Part shown: one piece after another, positions 41,674 to 50,883 of the stretch
Layout: each line of letters opens with the position of its first letter
Position numbering within the stretch: position 1 is the stretch's first letter
Source of the DNA: G963665495 sp963677785
GTDB taxonomy: Bacteria > Desulfobacterota > Desulfovibrionia > Desulfovibrionales > Desulfovibrionaceae
Direction of reading: 5' to 3'
DNA: 64,000 bases
Assembly (NCBI GenBank): GCA_963677785.2
Contig: CAXXDH010000002.1
Span: 930,001 to 994,000, forward strand
Notes under the pieces: model-generated
Databases searched by the model: none
What the model was told of the DNA's origin: nothing
Seen by the model: the letters and a program-made list of their open reading frames with translations, nothing else
Made by a program: the position numbers and the translations under genes

Positions 41674-43236
41674 TTAAATTATTTTTTGATCCAAAGGAAG
41701 TGTGACGGTGACTTCAGTGGAATCGTTTTCGGAAAACATGGAGATAGTCCCTCCCATCGTGGTAATGATTAATCGGGAGCTGTAATTACCAAGTCCGGTG
41801 CCATGGGTTTTTCCCCAGGTAGTGTACTTCTCGAAAAAAATACCCCGAATCTTTTCTGGAACGCCTCCTTTATTGCTGATAATGATGCGGCATATTTCTT
41901 TTGATTCAATGGTAATCAGGACTTTTTCTCCTAAGGGAGATGCCTCCAGCGCATTTTTAAGAAGATTGCCCAGGGCGGTAAACAAAAGCATTTCATCCGC
42001 CATAACATAGGGTCCGGAAGATGTGTGTTCAAAAGAGGTTCCGTTTATTGTTATAGAGAAGGGGGCACCCGGGCCTGTCGCGTAATTTTCCAGGTTGTAG
42101 GAAAGTCTTTTGAGAAGATCTTTCAAGTCAACGGATGTTGGTTCGAATTGATACGTGCCAACTTCCATTTTATATGTATCCAAAGAAATGTTTATCATGG
42201 AGAGCATATCATAAGCACTTTCACAAGCGATTGTCAGCATTTTTTCATGCTGTTGATCAAGTTGTTCGCTGTCCAGAAGGAAATTGATGATGCCAATGAT
42301 ACCACTCAACGGAATTTTGAGATCATGGCGCATAATTTTGTCTACATCTTCTTTCAGGCGTTCCAGTAACTTTTGTTCCGTGATATCCTCTACAACAACA
42401 ATTCCTCCTTTGAATTTTTTTGATATGTCACTCATTCTTGACAGCAAAACATGAAACGATCTCCCTCCAATTTCCTTGGGCTCTTCCAGATAAACCTGAA
42501 ATGAAGATTCAGTACCGGTTAAAAGACGGCCTATGGATTCTTCAAGCCACGGTATCCATTTGTAAAGGGGGTTTTGTAGAAGTCCAGCATGCTTTTCAAG
42601 AGAGTAATACAGATGACCTGCAATATTTTTTTCTCCTAGTAATGTGGATGCCGGTACATTAAGATTTTCGAGATATCCATTTTCACCTATGAGAAACGTT
42701 GGCAGGTTCAAACTTTCAAACAACGTGAGATATTTGTTTTTTTCATTGGTCATCAGGCGATTTGATTCCTGAAGTTCAGCTATGGCCTTGTCTTTTTTCA
42801 GCGTTGACCACTGCGAGCAGAATGCGATTTCAATGCGGTCAAACACCCTTTCAATAAAGGATCGGTAAATATGCTTTTGAAAACAGGGTACTGTAAGCTG
42901 TTGTACATAATCTTCATAGGAGTAGCGGTAATACTTGTACAAACCTAAAAACATACTGAGGCTTATGCCTCGCTTTCGGTGTCGGCGGGCTTCTGTGACG
43001 CCAAAACAAGTGACAGGATCATCATCATAACTATCGTCCGGGTGGAATTCCGGAAGGATATTGCCACCTGTTTCATATTGTCTGATTACCGCGTTGGTCA
43101 AACCTTCGATTGAAGACCGCCATGCCGCATCCAGGGTGGAAGAGTACTGGGCGTATCCTTGTTTTAGAGCATATGAAAGAACCCGTTCCACAAGCCATTT
43201 TTCATCTTTTTTCAGCAAAGAACACAGTTGCTTCAT
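41674..43236 (-). CDS. Sensor histidine kinase with N-terminal sensory and PAS domains
   Basis: 520 residues, no membrane helices, so cytosolic sensing. About 1-150 is a helical region (LLKKDEKWLVERVLSYALKQ ... ISLSMFLGLYKYYRYSYEDYV) resembling RsbRD-type sensor domains; a PAS-like domain follows (about 165-285, LFESLNLPTFLIGENGYLEN). HisKA box IMRHDLKIPLSGIIG has His at about 302; the ATPase domain has N-box LLKNALEAS and G-boxes near ISNKGGVPEKIRGIFFEKYTTWG and HGTGLGNY. No receiver domain is attached and no response regulator is adjacent, so it is an orphan kinase. Confidence 0.8.
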   Translation of the reverse strand: MKQLCSLLKKDEKWLVERVLSYALKQGYAQYSSTLDAAWRSSIEGLTNAVIRQYETGGNILPEFHPDDSYDDDPVTCFGVTEARRHRKRGISLSMFLGLYKYYRYSYEDYVQQLTVPCFQKHIYRSFIERVFDRIEIAFCSQWSTLKKDKAIAELQESNRLMTNEKNKYLTLFESLNLPTFLIGENGYLENLNVPASTLLGEKNIAGHLYYSLEKHAGLLQNPLYKWIPWLEESIGRLLTGTESSFQVYLEEPKEIGGRSFHVLLSRMSDISKKFKGGIVVVEDITEQKLLERLKEDVDKIMRHDLKIPLSGIIGIINFLLDSEQLDQQHEKMLTIACESAYDMLSMINISLDTYKMEVGTYQFEPTSVDLKDLLKRLSYNLENYATGPGAPFSITINGTSFEHTSSGPYVMADEMLLFTALGNLLKNALEASPLGEKVLITIESKEICRIIISNKGGVPEKIRGIFFEKYTTWGKTHGTGLGNYSSRLIITTMGGTISMFSENDSTEVTVTLPLDQKII

Positions 43237-43737
43237 GGCTTTTTAATATTCCTGTGCTATCTCGATATTATATAATATTGCCTATGCGCTTAACGTGTAG
43301 CGAATAGTATATTGCATTTACCAAGGTATTATAAAAATATATCATAACGTTGTTTTAATTGCCATTAAAAAAAGTACTCTATTATACTAACAGTATTTAC
43401 TTACTTAGCAGGTAACATGGTGAAATGTTATGCTTTGGATTTTTATTTTAGTTCTGGTGCTCATGAGATGCTCCACTAAACGTTTAAAATTAACTCTTTG
43501 CTTCACATTTTTATCCTGATATTCTATCATGTAGATGGTAAAAAGAAAAAAATTTACTCATTATTCAGAGAACAAAAGACTTGAGGGAGCGTACTGAAGA
43601 TTATTGAAGCCCAGTTTCTCCTGCACTCTGATTATTTTCATAACATGCAGTAAGATGAGTCAGATGTTTTCTGCTTGGAGTGCTGCGTCAGGGGCGCCTC
43701 AATGGCATGAAAACCCCAAATCTACTATATACTGGTT
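43237..43737. other. AT-rich region between divergent kinase genes, no feature seen
   Basis: 500 bp that must hold promoters for both sensor kinases. Strongly AT-rich. No operator-like palindrome, RNA gene or small gene with a ribosome site was found. Confidence 0.35.
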
Positions 43738-46092
43738 ATGCAACATATACCTCCTTTGTACTATCCCGACTGGGAACAATTGTTTCAATCCGGACAGACG
43801 CTTCTGGTCACATGGAGCTCCTCACCGGGAATGCCTCTGGTATTCGCGTCATTCAATCTAAAAAAGCTCGGCTATAATCCTGACACCCTTGTCTCAACGC
43901 AAACGGGATTTGATAATTTGTTGCATCCGGAGGACAGGCACCACGTTCTTCAGGAATTGGAACAATTTCGTTTTACCGGAAAGAAACTTTTGCATCAGCG
44001 CTTTCGTCTGATAACTTGTAAAGGTAAAGAACGAAAGTGCTTAGCCCGGACACGTTTGTTGCGTCAAGATTCGGGTGCACCTCTTTGTGAAACGCTGTTG
44101 TCCCTTTGTCGGGACACCACTGAAACGGAAGCTGCCGCCTTTCTCGCCAATATAAGTCACGAAGTTCGAACTCCTCTCAACGGGATCATCGGAATGCTCG
44201 AATTGGCCATGGAAACGCCTTTGGATTCGCAACAGCGTTCAATTTTGGATGCCATAGGTGCTGAGACTACTGTTTTACTGGCCGTACTCAATGATGTTCT
44301 TGACCATTCGAAAATGAAGGCAGGAAATTTTCAACTCGATCCAGTCCCTTTTGATTTGCACTATTTGATCCGGGATTTTTGTCGTGGAATTGCTTTGCGC
44401 GCCGAACAGAAAGGGCTTGTGTTTTCCTGTCGGTTTAACCCCGATGTCCCGTGCAAACTGATCGGCGACCCCGGACGCCTGCGTCAAATTTTGGCAAACC
44501 TCGCCGGAAATGCTTTGAAATTTACCCACCAGGGCAGTATCCGTATTGAAGTTGCGTTGGAGTCGCAGAATGATACGGATGCGGAATTGGTCTTTCGTTT
44601 TCATGATACGGGCATAGGCATTCCTGCGGACAAGCAGGAGGCCATTTTCCAGAGCTACGTTCAGGCTGATGCTGGTACCAGTCGCGTATACGGAGGAACC
44701 GGCCTTGGTATGGCCATTGCCAAGCAGCTGGTTACACAGATGGGCGGACGGATAGGCGTCAACAGCAGCGAAAGGGCAGGAAGCACTTTTTGGTTTACGG
44801 CAGTGTTCCCATTGCAGTTGCAAGCTCAGGAAAGGCCGCGAAGCGCTTCTTTGCGGGGAGCGGAGATGCTTTTGGTTGACGATTTCCCAGTAAGCAGAGC
44901 CGAAACAGTGGCATTGCTGCGATCTTGGGGGTGTTTGGTCAACCAGTCCTCTCGAACGGCCGAGGCCTTTTCTCTGCTATGCAATACGCGCAATTGTGAT
45001 TCATTGCCGGACTGTGTGCTTGTTGAATTGAAATTTCCCGGCATAGAGAGTTTTGATTTTATTCGTCAACTTCGAGACTGGGAGTGTTGTAGGGAGGTGC
45101 CGGTCATGGTACTTACCGTCCATGGTCAGCGTGGGGATGCGGAAATATGCCGTGAGCTGGGCGTGAACGGCTATTTTACCCGTCCGTTCGAAGGACATGA
45201 ACTGTCTGAAGCATTGGAAATGGTTCTGACCCAGCGTGGCAAAAGAATACCTGGGAGTGCTTCCGAGGCGCATCTCAAAAGTCCCATTACGCGGCATACA
45301 ATTGCGGAAAGTGAGCAACACCGCCGACGGATTATGCTGGTTGAAGACTATCCCACGAACCAGGAACTTGTGCGGAGCCATTTACGCAGTTTCGGATATG
45401 AGGTCGATGTCGCTCAGGACGGCTTCAAAGCTTTGGAGCTGTTTGAACCCGGATGCTATGATCTCGTGCTGATGGATATCGAATTGCCCGGAATGGATGG
45501 CTATGTCGCCACACAAGGTATGCGGCTGCTTGAGCAGCAACACGATCATCCGCATGTTCCTATCATCGCTCTTTCGGCCCACTCGGATAAAACCCATCGC
45601 GATAAATGTTTGGCTGCCGGCATGAATGATTATCTGGCAAAACCTTTGCGCAAGGTTGAGTTGCTGAAAAAGCTGGACCGCTGGCTGCAATTGTCTCTGG
45701 ACACTTTCCCACTGCAGCAACAATCAGTTTCTCTTGATGATACGCCGGATACGGTCATGAACTACCGTCAGGCCTTGCATGAGTTTGAAGAGGACGAGGC
45801 GTTGTTGGTGGAAGTGATACAACGGTTTATCGCACAGGCTCGAAGTCAGATTCAGGCTTTGCGCCTGGCCGTTTCTTTACAAGACCTGAACCGGGTGCAT
45901 AAAGAAGCGCATGCTTTGGCTGGAGGTGCGTCGAATCTGGCGGCTGATCCGTTGTGCCAGGCGGCGCAGCGTCTTGAATTTTTGGACGGTACGCAGTTGT
46001 CGCAAAAAGGTAATCGTTTTTTGCAGGCTTTGGATTACGAGTTGGAACGCTTTGTTGCTTATGTTGAACAACTTTCTTTTTTTCATTCATAG
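43738..46092 (+). CDS. Hybrid histidine kinase: PAS, HisKA, ATPase, pseudo-receiver, receiver, HPt
   Basis: 784 residues without membrane helices. A PAS-like domain (about 15-125; LGYNPDTL ... LLHPEDRHHVLQEL), HisKA with SHEVRTPLNGIIGML (His about 141), ATPase domain (NLAGNALKFT, FHDTGIGIPADK, YGGTGLGMAI), receiver 1 (about 376-495), receiver 2 (about 530-655, phospho-Asp in DLVLMDIELPGMDG near 578) and an HPt domain (AHALAGG, His about 724). Receiver 1 has Glu in place of the phospho-Asp (DCVLVELKFPG). The canonical HPt Lys after His is Ala. The ATG is the only start between an in-frame stop and the PAS domain, with a poor ribosome site. Confidence 0.88.
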   Translation: MQHIPPLYYPDWEQLFQSGQTLLVTWSSSPGMPLVFASFNLKKLGYNPDTLVSTQTGFDNLLHPEDRHHVLQELEQFRFTGKKLLHQRFRLITCKGKERKCLARTRLLRQDSGAPLCETLLSLCRDTTETEAAAFLANISHEVRTPLNGIIGMLELAMETPLDSQQRSILDAIGAETTVLLAVLNDVLDHSKMKAGNFQLDPVPFDLHYLIRDFCRGIALRAEQKGLVFSCRFNPDVPCKLIGDPGRLRQILANLAGNALKFTHQGSIRIEVALESQNDTDAELVFRFHDTGIGIPADKQEAIFQSYVQADAGTSRVYGGTGLGMAIAKQLVTQMGGRIGVNSSERAGSTFWFTAVFPLQLQAQERPRSASLRGAEMLLVDDFPVSRAETVALLRSWGCLVNQSSRTAEAFSLLCNTRNCDSLPDCVLVELKFPGIESFDFIRQLRDWECCREVPVMVLTVHGQRGDAEICRELGVNGYFTRPFEGHELSEALEMVLTQRGKRIPGSASEAHLKSPITRHTIAESEQHRRRIMLVEDYPTNQELVRSHLRSFGYEVDVAQDGFKALELFEPGCYDLVLMDIELPGMDGYVATQGMRLLEQQHDHPHVPIIALSAHSDKTHRDKCLAAGMNDYLAKPLRKVELLKKLDRWLQLSLDTFPLQQQSVSLDDTPDTVMNYRQALHEFEEDEALLVEVIQRFIAQARSQIQALRLAVSLQDLNRVHKEAHALAGGASNLAADPLCQAAQRLEFLDGTQLSQKGNRFLQALDYELERFVAYVEQLSFFHS

Positions 46093-46358
46093 GATGCTTA
46101 TTTTTCAAAAGAGTACGCGTAATAATACGTAAAGCGCCGGTGATGTGTCTTCAAAGAACAATTTAGTATGCCACATTAAGAATGGTTGTCTTTTTTTCAG
46201 GTTGTTAGTAAATATACATTGATTTTAATTAAAAGAGCTTAAGTTTATTTTTCAGATGTCGATATGCTTTGAAGATATTTTTTATTTTGAACTTCTTTAT
46301 GTTGAATAGTGGTTATGCTAATTGAATTTTATGAAAAGAATTTATTAATCTGGGAGTT

Positions 46359-48188
46359 ATGATGAAGAAAAAAGGGGTCGCTTTTTGTTTGGGGCTATTA
46401 TTGATTTTATTTCCAGCATGTGTTTATGCAGGGAATGTTATTGTTAATCATTATAATTTCGATCACTATGACTCTGTATCTGACAGTATTCGTAGTTCTG
46501 TTTCCTCTCAAAAAGTTTTTTTTGCTCACGCATCAGTTGGAGGAAATATTGTCTCAGGAATGGAAGATCTGAATAGTTCCGACAGTACTACATATATGCT
46601 GCAAAATGAGTCTGCTGACGCATCTCCTTCAGATACTTCAGATGGAGTTTTCTACGATTATAATCGTGGAAATCCCGGCTGGGAATCAAAAATAACAGAT
46701 TTTGAGACATACGTTTCAAACGGCTGGCATTCTTCGACAGTCAATGTCGCTATAAATAAATTGTGTTATATTGATGCTGACGCAGACTGGGAAACGTATC
46801 GCGATTCCATGGAGAACCTGGAAAGTAGCTATACCGATACAATTTTTGTGTATATGACTATGCCTGTGAAGACCGATGAAGACAGCGAGGATGGCTGGCT
46901 GCGGCAGCAGTTCAACGCAAATTTACGCGATTGGATTGATTCGCAGGACGGCAAGTACCTGCTGGATATCGCCGATATCGAAGCCCACTCCACGGCTGGA
47001 GTCGAAAGTACGTCGAGTTGGGATGGCAATACGTATCAGATTCTCTTGTCCGCATATTCAAGTGATGGAGGACATCTCAACGAAACAGGACGTCAGCGTA
47101 TGGCCAAAGCCGTTTACTCGCTTCTGGCGCTCATTGCCGATCCCACGGAAGAATCCGTACCGGATACCGATCAGGCTCTTATCTGGTACGGTTCCAATGC
47201 CGGGCAGGCAGTTTTTTGGCGTATCGCTGAATCCGGAGCGCTTGTGAACAACAATATCAATATCGGTTGGGGTTATGTTTCGGATTCTTCCCTCGGTAGT
47301 AGCTGGAAATTGATTGCTGCTGAAATTGTCAACAGTTCCAAGGTATTGTTCTGGCATAATACAGAACAGGGAAAAGTCGTTTATTGGAAGCTCAATGACA
47401 GTTACAAACTGACTGATGATGACAACGGGTGGGGATTTGTCTCGGATTCGACAATGAGTTCCGAATGGGGCTACGGCGGATTGGCGACCACCGGGGATGG
47501 CACTTTTATGCTTTGGCAGAATGCTACCAACGGTCAGGTGGTCTACTGGAAGCTGAATTCGGATTTGCCTACGATCACCAACAGAACCAAGGACGACGGT
47601 TGGGGCTATGTGGATGCGGAAGCCACTTTGAATAGTGACTGGCGTCTTGCAGCAAACTTTTATGATTCCAATGTCGGCGAGTTTCTTACCTGGCAGAACC
47701 AGCAGAGCGGGAAGGTTGTGTGGTGGAAGCTGACTGACGCGTGCAAGCTGACCAACCGGACCAAGGGTGACGGTTGGGGAGATGTCTCGGATGAGCTTAC
47801 GCTCAACAGCGAGTGGTATCTGGCTGGCCCCATTACATCGGACTCCTCCAATAATCTGTTGATCTGGCAAAATGAAAACAACGGCAAGGCCGTTTGGTGG
47901 AAATTGAATGTTAATTCCTGCGTATTGCAGGATAGAACCAAAAACAGCGGTTGGGGATATGTTTCCGAAGACGCGGCCGTGAACAGCAACTGGCGTCTTG
48001 CGGAGATCAGCACTCTTGGCAGTACGCCGGCTCTTTTCTGGCGCCAGCTGGAAACCGGCAAGGCGGTCTGGTGGAAGCTCAGCGATACGGGTACACTGGT
48101 CGACACCACCAAAAACAGCGGCTGGGGATTCGTCTCTGAGGACCTTTCTGCCTCGGACAGCTGGTCTATTTCCGGTGCGCTTAAATAA
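46359..48188 (+). CDS. Secreted SGNH-hydrolase-like protein with six propeller-like repeats
   Basis: 609 residues. Signal peptide VAFCLGLLLILFPACVYA, then an SGNH/GDSL-like domain (about 45-262): the Ser block is FAHASVGGNIVSGM (Ser about 57) and the Asp-His block is DGGHLNETGRQRMA (about 236-249). From about 270 to the end run six repeats of about 55 residues with the consensus LxWxNxxxGKVVWWKL ... RTKxxGWGxVS ... NSxWRLA. They resemble VCBS/FG-GAP propeller blades but lack the DxNxDG calcium motif. No cell-wall anchor or membrane helix. Probably periplasmic or exported; a carbohydrate ester is a plausible substrate, inference only. Stands alone. Confidence 0.7.
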   Translation: MMKKKGVAFCLGLLLILFPACVYAGNVIVNHYNFDHYDSVSDSIRSSVSSQKVFFAHASVGGNIVSGMEDLNSSDSTTYMLQNESADASPSDTSDGVFYDYNRGNPGWESKITDFETYVSNGWHSSTVNVAINKLCYIDADADWETYRDSMENLESSYTDTIFVYMTMPVKTDEDSEDGWLRQQFNANLRDWIDSQDGKYLLDIADIEAHSTAGVESTSSWDGNTYQILLSAYSSDGGHLNETGRQRMAKAVYSLLALIADPTEESVPDTDQALIWYGSNAGQAVFWRIAESGALVNNNINIGWGYVSDSSLGSSWKLIAAEIVNSSKVLFWHNTEQGKVVYWKLNDSYKLTDDDNGWGFVSDSTMSSEWGYGGLATTGDGTFMLWQNATNGQVVYWKLNSDLPTITNRTKDDGWGYVDAEATLNSDWRLAANFYDSNVGEFLTWQNQQSGKVVWWKLTDACKLTNRTKGDGWGDVSDELTLNSEWYLAGPITSDSSNNLLIWQNENNGKAVWWKLNVNSCVLQDRTKNSGWGYVSEDAAVNSNWRLAEISTLGSTPALFWRQLETGKAVWWKLSDTGTLVDTTKNSGWGFVSEDLSASDSWSISGALK

Positions 48189-48196
48189 TCATTTCG

Positions 48197-48231
48197 TTTC
48201 GGCGGCCGGGGTTCATCTCCGGCCGTCGAAA
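48197..48231 (+). terminator. Hairpin after the SGNH-repeat gene
   Basis: 13-bp stem TTTCGGCGGCCGG / CCGGCCGTCGAAA with one G-U pair and a 9-nt loop. Only a short T stretch follows, so the termination strength is uncertain. Confidence 0.6.
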
Positions 48232-48449
48232 TTTGCTCAAAAGCGGGATACGCTTTAAATCCCTACTTTTGAAATGGTGGGTCCTCGACGAACAGGATCA
48301 CGAATTGAGCTTTTCTTTTGGTGGTTCTTCTTCTTGACAATGTCTGTTCAGATATTAATTCAACAGCGATTAATCTGTATCTTTTGTCGGCATTGTTTTT
48401 GGTTGGAAAATGCCTGTTGAACTTTTTGCCGTGTGTCCAGGAGGGGCAA

Positions 48450-50375
48450 ATGTCCGAAATGCAAACTGAAAAACATGAATTTAAAACTGAAGTTCAAAAA
48501 CTGCTGAGTATTATTACCCATTCTCTGTACACAAACCGGGAAATTTTTTTACGCGAACTTATTTCCAACGCCTCGGACGCTTTGGATAAACTCCGCTTTG
48601 AGACCAGCAAAGGAGGAGAAGTCCGGGATTCGGAAGCCGCTCTCGAAATTCGGGTGGATGCTGATAAGGATAAAAAGATTCTCACGGTCAGCGATACGGG
48701 CGTGGGGATGACCCGCGACGAGTTGATAGAGAACGTTGGCACCATCGCCCATTCGGGGTCGGAAGCTTTTTTGCAAAAACTAGCCGAACAACCGGCAGGT
48801 GAGGGCAAGGTTGATCCGGACAACATTATTGGTCGGTTTGGGGTCGGTTTTTATTCCGTTTTTATGATCGCGGACAAGGTGCGGATTGTGACGCAGTCCT
48901 ATTTGCAAGATGCGCCCGCCTGTGTCTGGACCTCGGATGGCTTGGGCTCGTATGAGTTATCCGAGGCTTTGCCAGAGGATGCGCCCAAAAGGGGAACCCG
49001 CATCGAGATTCATATTCCGGACGAGCATGACGAATATCTGGAAAAAAGCCGCTTGGAGCGGATCATCAAAAAGCATTCGAGCTTTATTTCCTTCCCCATT
49101 TATTTGGAAGACGAAAAGGTCAATACCATTCCGGCTCTCTGGCGCGAACCCAAGTTCAACATTACCGAGCAGCAGTACGAGGAATTCTATAAGTTTCTCA
49201 CCTATGACGCCACCGGGCCTCTTGACACCATTCACACTGCTGTGGACGCGCCCGTTCAGTTCAACAGCCTGCTTTTCATTCCCGAGCATGGGAACGATTT
49301 CATGGGACTCGGCCGCAAGGAATACGGTCTGGATCTCTATGTCAAACGGGTGCTGATCCAAAAGGAAAACAGCGACATCATCCCTGAGTATCTCGGATTC
49401 CTGAAAGGTGTCGTGGATACGGAGGATCTGCCGCTGAACATTTCCCGCGAGACCCTGCAGGAAAACGTTTTAATCCGCAAGATTTCCCAGACTCTGGTCA
49501 AACAGGTGCTGAACCACCTGGCCAAAATGGCCAAGGACAACAAGGAAACCTACGAAAAATTCTGGAACGCGCATGGCAAGGTGTTCCGGATGGGCTATGC
49601 GGATTTCGCCAACAAGGACAAGTTCGCACCTCTGGTGCGTTTCAATTCCTCGATTCATGAGGATGCCAACGGCATCACATCTTTTGACGATTATATTGGC
49701 CGTGTCAAACCGGACCAGAAAGAGATTTACTACATTGCTGGCCCAAGCCGCGATGCCGTCCGCCTGAATCCGCACATTGAAATTTTTGCGAAAAAGGGCG
49801 TGGAAGTTCTCTATCTCTATGATCCGGTTGAAGAAATCCTCATGGATGCTCTGCGCGAATATGCGGACTTCAAACTCGTCTCCGTCGAGCACGCGGACCT
49901 GAGCAAGATAACCCAATACGCGGATCTGGATGAAAGCAAACCCAAGGCCGAAGAATTGGATGACGAGGGCAAGAAAACTCTGGATCAGCTGCTGGAGCGG
50001 ATCAAGGAAATCCTCGGCGAGCGGGTTACCGAAGTCCGGATCTCCAACCGCCTCCAGGACAGCCCCTGCTGCCTGGTCAGCCCGGACGGCGGTTTGACCT
50101 CGTCCATGCAGAAAATCTTGCAGATTGTCAGCAAAGATACTGCTGTGCCCCCCAAAGTGATGGAGCTCAATCCCGATCATCCGTTGGTACGCAATCTGCT
50201 GCGTATCTATCATGCCGATGCCAAGGACGGATATCTCGAGCGTGCTGTTGAACAGCTTTATGATTCGTCCCTGCTGCTGGAGGGCTATCTTTCGGATCCG
50301 CACCGTCTGGTGCAGCGTATCAATTCGCTTCTCGAAGATTCGAGCAGTTGGTATCGCGGCATAAAAGATTTATAA
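48450..50375 (+). CDS. htpG: Chaperone HtpG (Hsp90)
   Basis: ATP-dependent chaperone dimer. 641 residues. Start at ATG after CCAGGAGGGGCAA; the in-frame stretch upstream is not conserved. GHKL ATPase domain at the N-terminus: EFKTEVQKLLSIITHSLYTN, ELISNASDALDKLRF, SDTGVGMTRDEL, GTIAHSGSEAF, and IGRFGVGFYSVFMIAD. Middle domain: GVVDTEDLPLNISRETLQ. C-terminal dimer domain ends near NSLLEDSS. Full length, and no frameshift. Confidence 0.97.
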   Translation: MSEMQTEKHEFKTEVQKLLSIITHSLYTNREIFLRELISNASDALDKLRFETSKGGEVRDSEAALEIRVDADKDKKILTVSDTGVGMTRDELIENVGTIAHSGSEAFLQKLAEQPAGEGKVDPDNIIGRFGVGFYSVFMIADKVRIVTQSYLQDAPACVWTSDGLGSYELSEALPEDAPKRGTRIEIHIPDEHDEYLEKSRLERIIKKHSSFISFPIYLEDEKVNTIPALWREPKFNITEQQYEEFYKFLTYDATGPLDTIHTAVDAPVQFNSLLFIPEHGNDFMGLGRKEYGLDLYVKRVLIQKENSDIIPEYLGFLKGVVDTEDLPLNISRETLQENVLIRKISQTLVKQVLNHLAKMAKDNKETYEKFWNAHGKVFRMGYADFANKDKFAPLVRFNSSIHEDANGITSFDDYIGRVKPDQKEIYYIAGPSRDAVRLNPHIEIFAKKGVEVLYLYDPVEEILMDALREYADFKLVSVEHADLSKITQYADLDESKPKAEELDDEGKKTLDQLLERIKEILGERVTEVRISNRLQDSPCCLVSPDGGLTSSMQKILQIVSKDTAVPPKVMELNPDHPLVRNLLRIYHADAKDGYLERAVEQLYDSSLLLEGYLSDPHRLVQRINSLLEDSSSWYRGIKDL

Positions 50376-50400
50376 GATAATCAGTTTTGTTGTGTGATTG

Positions 50401-50437
50401 AGGAGAAAGCTGCCGGTCAGTGGTTTTCTCCTTTTTT
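50401..50437 (+). terminator. Terminator of htpG
   Basis: AGGAGAAA / TTTCTCCT stem with a 16-nt loop followed by TTTTTATT, 25 bp past the stop. Confidence 0.75.
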
Positions 50438-50459
50438 ATTGTTTTCACTGCAGGCTCCC

Positions 50460-50504
50460 TTGACAGAAGCGAACCCTTGGCCTATTTACCAAATGAAACA
50501 TTTG
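50460..50504 (+). promoter_or_regulatory. ArsR-operon promoter with overlapping palindromic operator
   Basis: TTGACA (50460-50465), 17-bp spacer, TATTTA (50483-50488). Immediately after lies the inverted repeat CAAATG-AAA-CATTTG (50490-50504), spanning the expected transcription start, the usual site for ArsR-type autorepression. Confidence 0.65.
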
Positions 50505-50525
50505 CACAATCAACCAAGTAAAATT

Positions 50526-50834
50526 ATGCAGCCGGAACCTAGAAAGATAATCGGTCATTTCGAAGCCAGGGCCAAAGTGATGAAGGCCTTGGCACATCCG
50601 TCGCGCCTGATGATGATTGAAGAATTGTCTCATGGTGAGCGCTGTGTTTGCGAATTGACCGAACTGGTGGGCGCGGATATTTCCACCGTGTCCAAGCATC
50701 TGGGCGTGTTGAAAAAAGTCGGGATTGTCACTGATAGTAAACGGGGCAAACAGGTGTATTACAGACTGAAAGTGCCGTGTGTGTTGAATTTCTTTCATTG
50801 CATTGAATCCGTCATAACAGAGGGATCCAGGTAA
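50526..50834 (+). CDS. ArsR/SmtB-family metalloregulator
   Basis: About 102 residues. Winged-helix repressor that leaves DNA when it binds metal or arsenite. Contains the alpha-3 type metal motif ERCVCELTELVG (CxC), the recognition helix STVSKHLGVLKKVGIV and a wing RGKQVYYRL; Cys residues also occur near the C-terminus (VPCVLNFFHC). An in-frame ATG at 50493 lies inside the operator and at the expected transcript start, so the ATG at 50526 (MQPEPRK) is preferred, although its ribosome site is weak. Controls the permease and thioredoxin genes downstream, by operon logic. Confidence 0.8.
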   Translation: MQPEPRKIIGHFEARAKVMKALAHPSRLMMIEELSHGERCVCELTELVGADISTVSKHLGVLKKVGIVTDSKRGKQVYYRLKVPCVLNFFHCIESVITEGSR

Positions 50835-50849
50835 ATTTTTTTTATTTTT

Positions 50850-50871
50850 CATTTGGCATTTTTGCCAAATG
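50850..50871. promoter_or_regulatory. Palindrome between arsR-type gene and permease
   Basis: CATTTGGCA / TGCCAAATG with a four-T centre, 22 bp, ending just before the permease ribosome site. It shares the CATTTG/CAAATG hexamers with the promoter operator. A T-run precedes it rather than follows it, which argues against a terminator. Confidence 0.5.
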
Positions 50872-50883
50872 TTTGGAGGCGAG

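Noticed and set aside
48334..48362. TTGACA near htpG as a promoter
   Set aside because: No -10 box at 16-18 bp; too weak to call, and no heat-shock element was recognised.
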